Positions 55,482 to 64,000 of a DNA stretch of 64,000 nt are shown here, in pieces. Location: contig JALGPY010000007.1 in assembly GCA_023055425.1 (NCBI GenBank), forward strand, positions 14,084,001-14,148,000, in the 5' to 3' direction. Each line of letters opens with the position of its first letter. Positions within the stretch are counted from its first letter, which is position 1. A model generated the notes under the pieces. The model ran no database searches, was not told where the DNA came from, and saw only the letters and a list, made by a program, of their open reading frames with translations. A program made the translations under genes and the position numbers. This DNA comes from Linanthus parryae (Eukaryota; Streptophyta; Magnoliopsida; Ericales; Polemoniaceae).

Positions 55482-57021
55482 TCGGCCCATCGGGGTAAGG
55501 TGCTAAATTCTGTCTTCTCTTCCTAACCCTAACCGGACGTTTTCACCTACCGGCTCGGGTCTGTAGCAATTCTGGTTCGCGACTCCGATCATGCATAAAC
55601 GAATATAATCAAAGACAGAATAACTGATAATACTGCTGAATTAAGATAACGTAATCATGAATTCATACTCAAACTGCAGAACAACGTCTGAAAACGAAAC
55701 CCTAGGTTCACCGAGAACCTAGGTAAAAGTTTAGCTACTGAAATTCATAACGTAAATAACACAGTTTTTGAATGAGAGAGAAGAAGAGCAAACGGGTGTC
55801 TTGAATCTGGATTCGCGTTTCCGTGCTCTCCGGGGATGCTCCCGAACTTCTGCCTTGGATGTGTTGTTTTGTGTTATGTGTATATCTCAAAATGAGTCTG
55901 GACGAGTCTTTAAATAGTGCTGTTTTTTCCCGAAACGCTTGCGCCAGAATTTACGAAAACTGCCATCGGTCCACCGACTCGGAAAAAAAAGTCAAACTGG
56001 CTGCGTATATACGCAGGGTTGCGTATATACACAACCAGGGCCCAAAAAATCATGCTCCCATAACTCCCCTGCCTGCGTCTTTGTCCTGGCCCGGCTTGGT
56101 CCTCTGCTGGGCCCGGTTGGGTCTCCTGGGTCCCACACTTCCGCCTGAAATCTCCAGTTCGCCTTCCTTGGTGTCTTCCTGCTTTCCCGTGTTCCCGTCT
56201 TGCGTTTTGACCCGAAACTTTTCAAAATTACCAAAATACCCCTGGGTCAAAACCGCTCCAAATTCTGTCCAATCCTGACTCTGGCCATAGGAAAACTGCA
56301 GACTGAATTTGGGAGACAAAATCTGAACTTGACTCCGGAAACCCGGGCCCGGAACCAAAATGACCAAAATACCCCTGGGTCATAATTGTCCCGAAAATCG
56401 TCACGAACATGAAATAGTTGCTCCCGACTCTGGACACCGGGAACCGAGACTCCTTACTCGTGCGTGGCCTGTCTGGGACCCACACTTGACGGGAGTCGGT
56501 TTTTCGGCCGGACTCCGTTTCAGCATTATAACCTGTATTCGGAAAGCCCTAGACGTCTCCGTTCTTTTGCCTCTGGTTTCACTTCAAAATTCCAAGTCAA
56601 GCTCAAGATATTGTCAACCGAGCGCATCTTGGTAATTCTCGGTTTTGGCGTTTTCAGCTTCCTCGGTCGGTTTTCACTGCTCGTTTTTCCTCCAGTCTTT
56701 CCGTTTTCCATTCCGCTCTCCCTTATACCAGTCTCGGTCAAATCCTGCTCCAAGCATTTTCTGCACGTTTCCCGAGGCGAACCCGGTTCTGTCTCGGCAC
56801 GCATCCCAATGCACTTCCGAACCTGTTCCTGTAAAAACATGAAAAAACCCGCGATCATATCCAATAAAAGTATGAAACATGCAGAAATTCACGAAGAGCA
56901 AATAAACGTCTCGTTCCTAAAACCGAGGCTTTCCGAGGGTGAATTCTGGCTAAAACGCGACTTTCCAACACAAATACACATCTTTTCAGGCTATAAAATA
57001 ACCCCTATTTGGGCGTTATCA
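55482..57021 (-). repeat. E2 left LTR, second part
   Basis: Continues the sequence interrupted at 41991. The unbroken version is seen at 63197 (CGCTAGTCGGCCCATCGG). On the minus strand the LTR begins TGATAACGCCC at 57021. Total LTR length without E1 is about 2084 bp. Confidence 0.9.
56001..56034. repeat. Palindrome cluster 6 (E2 left LTR)
   Basis: A perfect copy at 56002-56015 and a variant TGCGTATATACACA at 56020-56033. The TATA-like box on the minus strand is at 55908-55916, 85 bp away. Confidence 0.92.
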
Positions 57022-57036
57022 AATACCCCCACACTA
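57022..57036 (-). other. E2 polypurine tract
   Basis: On the minus strand TAGTGTGGGGGTATT lies directly before the 3' LTR start, equivalent to the E1 tract. Confidence 0.75.
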
Positions 57037-57687
57037 AACTTTGCTCGTCCTGAGCAAACTCCAGCAATATACTACCAAAGCGTACTATCCCGAATCAATG
57101 CAGAGCGGTGTAACTGCACTTATTTAAAAACAGTATTACTATGATAAAAACTGTGTATATTTTTGGTGAGACTGGACAATCTCTTCAACTCAAACTGAAC
57201 ATCATCAAGTTCTCATATTCCCCTAGATTTCAGAAACTGCGGTGATCGGAAGAACTCGCGGCCAGCCTAGGTTAGGAACAAGCACGAACACCACTTACTT
57301 CCGCTTTTTCATGCAAACCGAACGTATCCCTAACGCACACCTTCCGTGCTTTTACTCTGGGTTTAATGTAAATTTGCCGGCTTTGGGACGGTAGGATAAG
57401 TCATTTAGAAGCGATGTCCTAAACGTCACAGCACACTCACACATACCCCAATCTCACACTCCCTCACCAAGATGACGGTAACTGACCCAAATCACCTAAG
57501 ATTCTAGACACTCAATTTCCCCAGTCCCGGTGTAACTGCCGTTCTCGCGGCCACAACTGTGAACGAATGTGAAACTGTGATAAAAATTGCCGGCCCGGCG
57601 TTTTGAAATAAAATCAATCAAGCACCCTGAATTTTCTGCCTTCGATATTTTTTTCTTCGTTCTTTTCATCATTTTATTTTCTTGTTT

Positions 57688-57720
<33 letters not shown>

Positions 57721-59196
57721 CCTTTTTTTGCGGGGCAACACAATAAAAACAATAATATAAACCAGTTCAACTCTATGATAAACCAAAAACGTGGGGTGGC
57801 AGAAAAAATACTAAAATAAAATCTGAAACGACCACCCCCACACTAATTTCGAACCATGTAGTCAATCTGTAAAATAATCGCGCTTTTCCAACCGATCCTC
57901 CTCACTCCAAGGATGTCTAAATCGCACAGCGCGTCCTCCAATAACCCTGTCAACCCAAGTTCCCCATGTCGTGCAGAAAATTTCACGCACTACGGCTCTC
58001 CTCCTGTGCTCACGGTGTAATGTCGTGAGTCACTGCCACACCGAAGTGTGCTGCCGTCACTATCTCACCCTTACACACCCTCAAATATAAAAATAAAGCT
58101 CATCCACTATTAAATATGACAATTTTTCTCTACCCCAGAAAATCCCCCTCAACTCAACTCCCTCGTGCCATGATGCGTAGGAAAGGTAAAAATACTAACA
58201 ATGATGCGAGTATCAAAAAACGGCTTCCTAGGTCAAACGGTTACCAAGAAAAGGATTAATGGATCAACGGGGCTCACTAGTGGACCTAAGGCGCAAGACA
58301 GGACGTGAGGTCCCCTATGGCCTATCACTCCACCAAATGATGTGGTGATCGTGATGGCGGGTTGACGACTACCTGGTGACGGTGGTCTGGCAGCTAGTCG
58401 GATATGCTCGGGAGACAGCTACTTGCGTTTTCTGAAGTGCATTGGCTCTATTAACTCCCCTAAACAGATTCTCGCAGCTCTTCCTCACCTAAGTTCGTCC
58501 ATTTCGGGAAATTTTATATCATTAAGCTCTCTCCAGTTTTAAGCTAAATCCTTGACCCAGTCTCAAAATTTTCAATTTTTTAAATTTTTAATTTTTTTTT
58601 AATAAAAAGTAATGCAGTTACAACGCCACCACCCCCACACTGGATGGTGCCATGCCCTCATTGTACTAATCATCAGGCATATAATCTGGATTGGATGAGC
58701 TGGCTTGCCTCATCGAATGGGAACAACTGGCAGCATACGCAGAAAAATAAAGCGAGAGACAGAAATTGAACCTGTGCACCCGGAGTCAGTTCTGACAAGT
58801 GCGGAACTTTTCGCAGATTCCGGTGGAGCAGGACCGTTGACCGGTCGCCAGAAAATTTCTCGACGGAATTTGTCAACCTTTCTGGCTCTGTCTGCGCTCT
58901 TCAAATGTGCAATCCTCGAGCAGCATTGTGTTTGACAATGTGCTCCCATATGGTCGAGTATACTTTCGTACCCCGGGGTCGATTGCTCGGTTCTGCAGAA
59001 AAACTGTTCCTGAAAAATCCCCAACTCGTACGAGTCCCTGTGATGGTCGAGTGTGCCAGAACACACCGGGGTCGATTCTTCAAGATTTTGAAAATCTGTA
59101 TTTCCGTCTACGAACTTTTCTGAAGTCGCTTCAAACTCCACGGATCTGTGTATGGAGGTAGAGAGAGAAAAATGGGGCAAAAACGTGTTGCTGTCC

Positions 59197-59198
<2 letters not shown>

Positions 59199-59262
<64 letters not shown>
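59199..59262. repeat. (TA)n microsatellite
   Basis: About 32 TA units directly precede palindrome cluster 7. Confidence 0.92.
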
Positions 59263-59265
<3 letters not shown>

Positions 59266-59274
59266 ATCTTCTGC

Positions 59275-59308
59275 CTGCGTATATACGCAGTACTGCGTAT
59301 ATATGCAA
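59275..59308. repeat. Palindrome cluster 7
   Basis: A perfect copy at 59276-59289 and a variant TGCGTATATATGCA at 59294-59307. Confidence 0.92.
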
Positions 59309-59328
59309 ACAGGGAGCATATTGAAAAA

Positions 59329-59362
<34 letters not shown>

Positions 59363-59381
59363 CCATATTTTCACTGCTGGG

Positions 59382-59397
59382 TTGCGTATATACGCAG
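59382..59397. repeat. Palindrome, single copy
   Basis: Perfect TGCGTATATACGCA at 59383-59396, flanked by CTGCTGG and GACAGCA. Confidence 0.92.
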
Positions 59398-59446
59398 ACA
59401 GCATGTAAAAAAAATATTTTTTTTAATTCCAGATTTTTGCTGCTAA

Positions 59447-59480
59447 CTGCGTATATACGCAGGGTTGCGTATATACGCAA
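59447..59480. repeat. Palindrome cluster 8
   Basis: Perfect copies at 59448-59461 and 59466-59479, flanked by TGCTGCTAA and AACAGCAGG. Confidence 0.93.
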
Positions 59481-59528
59481 ACAGCAGGTAAATTTTTTTT
59501 TTAAAAAATTCAGAAATTTTACTGCTGG

Positions 59529-59544
59529 TTGCGTATATACGCAG
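59529..59544. repeat. Palindrome, single copy
   Basis: Perfect copy at 59530-59543, flanked by CTGCTGG and GGCAGCAG. Confidence 0.92.
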
Positions 59545-59585
59545 GCAGCAGCAAAATTCCAATTTTTCATTTTTTTTCTCTACCC

Positions 59586-59608
59586 CCTGTGTGTATTATA
59601 CACACAGG
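59586..59608. repeat. Diverged palindrome relative
   Basis: CCTGTGTGTA, a 3-base loop, and TACACACAGG. Different core but the same hairpin layout; a similar TACACACACAG follows at 59631. Confidence 0.7.
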
Positions 59609-59842
59609 ATGGGCGTAAAATACACACACAGAGTATTTCTGCTCCGTTTTGTTCTCGTTTTCTGCTCTGCTGTATCTGCACATGCTCAATTCAAAGTCAA
59701 TACCCACTCATCTTACCTCTCTCAAAATTCAAAACTGAAAATAAAACTGAAATAATTTAAACTAACTTACTATGTTGGGTTGCCTCCCAACCAGCGCTTG
59801 TAATTTACGGTCGACGACCCGACCCAGTTACCTCATGTTTGC

Positions 59843-62526
59843 TCAAGGTACGTCAAAACAGTCTACCCTGACGTCCGCTTCCGGGCCCAAATATGGCTTG
59901 ACCCGGTTTCCGCTCACCCTGAAAGTTGTACTGTCATGCGGATTCTCCAATTCAACCGCATCCCACAAAAGTACCTCTTTGATGATAAACCGTTCTGGCC
60001 ACCGAGATCTCAATTTTCCTGGAAAAAACTGCTTCCGAGAATCGCAGAAAAGTGCTTCCTGCCCTTTTTGAAACTGCTTTGGTGGTGTCGAAGTTTGATG
60101 GCTCGGGAGCGGTTTCAGCTCTAGGGTTGGTGGCTCTTTGAGTGACGGGACCAGGGCCAATTTCTGCCCACCTTTTCCGTCTAGCTGTAAACTGGTCCGG
60201 TTTTCAGCTTGCATGGCCTGCTCCTCCTGGAATCTCTCCTCGTTCTCTCTGTCCACTCTGTCAATCTCTGCCCATAGCTCATCCATCTCCTCGTTTTCCC
60301 AGCCTTCTTCGACTACCTCCACTACGAAGATGTCTTCATGCTCGTAATAATTCGGTAATTGCAGATTTTTGAAAACGTTGAACTTCACCTTGTCTTCATT
60401 GATCTGCATGGTCAGTTCTCCGCTCTTGCAGTTTATCATGGCTTCTCCAGTGGCCAGAAACGGTCTGCCCAGAATGAGTGGTACGTCTCCTGCCTCCATG
60501 TCCAGAATTACGAAATCAGCCGGAAAAATCAATTCTCCGACTTTCACCAGAATATCTTCAATAACTCCGTAAGCCTGCTTCACGGATCTGTCCGCCATCT
60601 GCAGCTTGATTCTGGTGGGCCTGAGTTCACCAATTTTCAATGTTTTGAAAATCGACAAAGGCATCAGATTGATACTGGCCCCTAGGTCACACAGAGCCTT
60701 TCCTGTGTAAGCATTACCTAGGGTCACCGGGATGACGAAACTGCCAGGGTCCTTCCTCTTCCTCGGTAGCCCATTCTTCACACAATTGCTCACTTCTGCC
60801 GTCAGATTTATTGTCTCGAAATCGCTCATACGTTTCCGTCCATACAAAATATCTTTGAGGAACTTGGCATAAGTGGGCATCTTTGCCAACGCCTCCGCAA
60901 AGGGTATGTTGATCTTCAGCTGTTTGAAAATATCGAGAAATCTGGCGTAGTCCTTGCTATCATCCCTCTTTCGTGTCTTCAAAGGATACGGCACCTCCTT
61001 GGAGACAGGTACCGTTTCTGCTTCCTTCTCTTCGTTCTGCACTACATCCTGCTCAACTGAGGCCTTCGGCTGGGGGCGGTCGGCTGAGCTGTTATCCTGG
61101 CCAAATAATTCGCGCTCGATTTCCTTCGACTTTTCAGCAAGTGCATGGCTAGGATACGGCGGATCCTGTAGTGCTAATCCACTCCGAGTGGTGATGGCAT
61201 TGACCTGAGCACGTGGATTATTTACTGTATTTGAGGTCAAGTTTCCTGGTTGTCTCTCCGTTAACTGCTGTGCTAACTGCCCTACTTGTACCTCCAAAGC
61301 GCGCAGTGACGTTTTGGTCGTCTGCATGTCGGCTGTCAGGGTATCCATATGCGCGAACCGGGACTCCATGGTCTGAAACATGGACTCGATCTTCTTCATC
61401 TGACTGTCGTACTGCTGTGCAGATGGGCCTGACTGAATCTGCGGTACCGGTGCGGCCTGCTGAGCGGGTGGCTTGTGCTGGAATCCCGGTACATAAATTG
61501 CGGAATTCAGTTTTCCGTAACGGAACCCGGGATGATCTCTCGTACCCGGTCTGTACCGGCTCGGGTCCCACTGCTGCTGTACGTAATTGGTGTCTTCGGT
61601 TCTGAGCTCCTCAATGGCCGCGTCCAAATCAGGTTCTCCTACTGCTGCAACGGCCTTCTTATCCGAGTAGACTTTCTTGACCAAGTCCTGCACGATCTTG
61701 GCCAGATTGTCTATCCGGTCGTCTTCTGCTGGCTCGGCTCGGGCCGTGATTCTGCGATCGTCAAACAGTCGAGTGTCCTGCTTGGCTAACTGCTTCATCA
61801 GCTCATAGGCACCCTCTTTGTCCACATGGTACAAGAAGTTTCCTCCGGCTTCTCTGTCAATCCTGTCAGCACTCTCCCTGTCTAGGGCATGGTAGAATAC
61901 CTGCAGGATCTTCGGGTCTCCAAAACCGTGGTTCGGACATCTCTTCACCAATCGCATCAACTTGTCCCATGCGTCTACCACCGTCTCCCCTGTCTTCTGC
62001 TTGAATGACAGAATCTCGCTTTGTAACTGGATAACCCGGGAGGCGGGGTAAAATTTGGCCAGAAAATCGGTGACACACCCCTCCCATGTTGTGAGGGACC
62101 TGGGTGGTCGGGATTCGAGCCAGTCGTTGGCCACTCCGTACAGGCAGTATGGGAAAAGAATTAGCATAAGCGCCTCGGCTCCAACTCCCTTATACCGGAC
62201 TTTGTTGCAGTAGTCCTCGAACTTCCCGATAAAGTCGTTCGGGTCTTCGTCGACTTTGCCATAAAACGGGCAGAGGGTCTGCACAGTCTGGATGGAGGGT
62301 TTGATGTCAAAGTGTTCTGCGGTGATCTCGGGCACCACAATAGCTCGTTCATGCCCCCCGTGGGGACTTCGAAATTCTCCACCAACGCCTTCCCAGACCG
62401 ATTGTACGTCCTCTGGTTGCTCCGGGCAGCGAATCCTGCTGCGATTAGATCCTCGATGTACCGAACCATCTCGACTGGAGTACGTGTCTCGGGCAGTTCT
62501 GGCGTTCTCTCGGTATTGTCGCCCAT
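59843..62526 (-). pseudogene. E2 gag-protease fused to integrase C-terminus
   Basis: The gag start is the ATG at 62526 (MGDNTERTPE). A 1-bp deletion at about 62360, in the C/G run, shifts the frame. After it, one open frame continues to the stop at 59843. It contains gag (DEDPNDFIGKF, WEGCVTDFLAKFYP), a coiled-coil-like part and protease (CDLGASINLMP). The sequence then passes from LELKPLPSH straight to PKQF...[10 protein letters not shown] and NRVKPYL, the integrase tail. Relative to E1 this removes about 2607 bp (46267-48873), a multiple of three, covering RT, RNase H and the integrase core. Proteolysis and capsid functions are conceivable; reverse transcription is not. Confidence 0.88.
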
Positions 62527-62632
62527 CCTGAAAAAGTAGAGATCTCAAGAGCAGTGAGATAACAGAAAAATAAAATAAAATAAAATAAAAACTCTGAAAA
62601 TTAATTTGGACTACTAAATAAACCCTAAAAAG

Positions 62633-62650
62633 TCCCTGGCAACGGCGCCA
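62633..62650 (-). other. E2 primer-binding site, tRNA-Asp type
   Basis: Read on the minus strand, TGGCGCCGTTGCCAGGGA matches the E1 site with one mismatch. Confidence 0.88.
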
Positions 62651-63621
62651 AAAACTTGATGCGCAATTTAGCGTACTATTCGCAAGTATACGAATCAAGT
62701 AATATAGAGAGTATTTTCGACTCGGATTATCGATCCCACAGGGACTTTACAGGTTTTTCTAGTAATTGGTTTTAAGTTGCAGAGTGTAAAAAGGAGGAAT
62801 ATTCTGAGAGTTTGCTTACTAACTAAGTACTGAAAGTAAATAACTGAAACGTAAATCTTTTTGTGAGATTTTTCTGAATAATCTTAAGGTTGTAAAACTA
62901 GGTTTTGAGATACTAGGTCCCTGGATCCCCTAGGGTTCTTCAGATTTTCGTTCTTTGTTTGACATGAAAACACACAGCAGTCTCGTTATCCGTGCCACGT
63001 ACCAATTGTGCAGTATCTTTTCTTTTCCTGCACGCTATCACGATCCTGCAGACTTTTGGATTCCTGTTAAGCTGCCTAAATCTGCAGTCTCGTTCTAAGG
63101 CTGCTAGGGTTTCTAACCTGTCCTGATGGCCCGGGTCAAATTCTCTAACAGTTGGTCTCAACGATTTCAGGCTAGTCCTAACTCCCCTTCGCTAGTCGGC
63201 CCATCGGAGTAAGGTGCTAAATTATGTCTTCTCTTCCTAACCCTAACCGGACGTTTTCACCTACCGGCTCGGGTCTGTAGCAATTCTGGTTCGCGACTCC
63301 GATCATGCATAAACGAATATAATCAAAGACAGAATAACTGATAATACTGCTGAATTAAGATAACGTAATCATGAATTCATACTCAAACTGCAGAACAACG
63401 TCTGAAAACGAAACCCTAGGTTCACCGAGAACCTAGGTAAAAGTTTAGCTACTGAAATTCATAACGTAAATAACACAGTTTTTGAATGAGAGAGAAGAAG
63501 AGCAAACGGGTGTCTTGAATCTGGATTCGCGTTTCCGTGCTCTCCGGGGATGCTCCCGAACTTCTGCCTTGGATGTGTTGTTTTGTGTTATGTGTATATC
63601 TCAAAACGAGTCTGGACGAGT

Positions 63622-63630
63622 CTTTAAATA
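63622..63630 (-). promoter_or_regulatory. TATA-like box in E2 right LTR
   Basis: TATTTAAAG on the minus strand, 85 bp from the palindrome at 63716. Confidence 0.6.
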
Positions 63631-63714
63631 GTGTTGTTTTTTCCCGAAACGCTTGCGCCAGAATTTACGAAAACTGCCATCGGTCCACCGACTCGGGAAA
63701 AAAAGTCAAACTGG

Positions 63715-63748
63715 CTGCGTATATACGCAGGGTTGCGTATATACGCAA
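63715..63748. repeat. Palindrome cluster 9 (E2 right LTR)
   Basis: Perfect copies at 63716-63729 and 63734-63747, flanked by CTGGC and ACCAG so that the pair forms one larger hairpin. Confidence 0.93.
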
Positions 63749-64000
63749 CCAGGGCCCAAAAAATCATGCTCCCATAACTCTCCTGCCTGCGTCTTTGTCC
63801 TGGCCCGGCTTGGTCCTCTGCTGGGCCCGGTTGGGTCTCCTGGGTCCCACACTTCCGCCTGAAATCTCCGGTTCGCCTTCCTTGGTGTCTTCCTGCTTTC
63901 CCGTGTTCCCGTCTTGCGTTTTGACCCGAAACTTGTCAAAATTACAAAAATACCCTTGGTTCAAAACCGCTCCAAATTCTGTCCAATCCTGACTCTGGCC

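Larger units (their letters stand above)
57037..59842 (-). other. E2 3' noncoding region
   Basis: No gene is supported, and no counterpart of E1 ORF3 is seen. It contains poly(T) at 57688-57727, a (TA)n microsatellite at 59199-59262, poly(T) at 59330-59357 and five palindrome clusters between 59276 and 59608. Confidence 0.6.
41448..64000 (-). mobile_element. E2: outer Athila-like LTR retrotransposon (minus strand, incomplete in window)
   Basis: Left LTR (3' LTR of the element) is 41448-41991 plus 55482-57021, split by E1. The internal region is 57022-62656. The right LTR (5' LTR) starts at 62657 and runs past the window end. The primer-binding site is at 62633-62650 and the polypurine tract at 57022-57036. 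It keeps gag and protease and a scrap of the integrase C-terminus, but RT, RNase H and the integrase core are gone. No envelope-position ORF is seen. It is a non-autonomous derivative of a family close to E1. Confidence 0.88.
62657..64000 (-). repeat. E2 right (5') LTR, cut by the window end
   Basis: Begins TGATGCGCAATTTAGCG and parallels 41448-41991 plus 55482 onwards with few differences. About 740 bp more are expected beyond the window. Confidence 0.9.

Noticed and set aside
58710..59570. 286-codon minus-strand frame in E2 as an ORF3 counterpart
   Set aside because: It reads through the (TA)n repeat and palindromes and shows no similarity to E1 ORF3.
62527..62698. Extending the E2 gag frame upstream to 62698
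   Set aside because: That reading starts inside the LTR and crosses the primer-binding site; the gag homology begins at the ATG at 62526 in another frame.
42401..63748. CRISPR-like array from the repeated TGCGTATATACGCA motif
   Set aside because: Spacing is irregular, spacers are absent or 4-5 bases, and the copies lie in retrotransposon LTRs and UTRs of a plant.
42133..63992. Many overlapping open frames with repeated V-Y-T-Q or A-Y-I-R-R peptides
   Set aside because: They are translations of the palindrome in LTRs and UTRs on both strands; there is no codon-level conservation or known domain.

Overview
This is nuclear DNA from a flowering plant, almost certainly a eudicot. The evidence is intronless GT1 glycosyltransferases of the UGT90A type, Athila-type Ty3/gypsy LTR elements primed by tRNA-Asp, an L1-type LINE, and MULE, hAT and Stowaway-like elements. 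I cannot name the species.

Bases 1-35,309 hold a head-to-tail tandem array of UDP-glycosyltransferase genes on the plus strand. Six are intact (starts at 18, 6425, 11277, 16493, 23496 and 28918). The seventh (33892-35309) is a pseudogene with a 1-bp deletion and a nonsense codon. The repeat unit is about 5-7 kb and includes much of the intergenic DNA. Each intact gene from the second on has a TTTAAATAGG-type TATA box about 75 bp before its ATG. Between genes 4 and 5 a UGT 3' flank is present without a coding region, a ghost unit that explains the wide spacing there. The intergenic DNA carries a complete 1.9-kb MULE with 9-bp target duplication, two Stowaway-like MITEs, three copies of one hAT-like element at equivalent positions, a copia RT scrap, a TRIM-like remnant and two poly(A)-only insertions. 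Several of these have paralogous empty sites elsewhere in the array.

Bases 37,200-41,450 are a transposon graveyard. A minus-strand L1-type LINE with a poly(A) end is broken by an 836-bp hAT-like element with a perfect 8-bp target duplication. It is followed by the left end of a second MULE-like element.

Bases 41,448-64,000 are two nested Athila-like LTR retrotransposons. The outer one (E2, minus strand) runs off the right edge. The inner one (E1, plus strand, 13.49 kb, 41992-55481) sits inside E2's left LTR with a 5-bp TCGGC duplication. E1 keeps gag, protease, RT, RNase H, integrase and an extra envelope-position ORF, but its gag-pol frame carries five stop codons. E2 has lost RT, RNase H and most of integrase by an apparent in-frame deletion of about 2.6 kb.

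The most unusual signal is a dispersed 14-bp perfect palindrome, TGCGTATATACGCA, mostly in pairs that form larger hairpins. I counted 17 perfect and about 6 near-perfect copies by eye, all inside E1 and E2. In all four LTRs the nearest palindrome lies 84-85 bp upstream of the TATA-like box, and the 18-bp length difference between the two E1 LTRs equals one palindrome unit. I found no new enzymatic or defence system. The palindrome system, the mosaic UGT array with its ghost unit, and the deletion-derived E2 ORF are the points most worth following.
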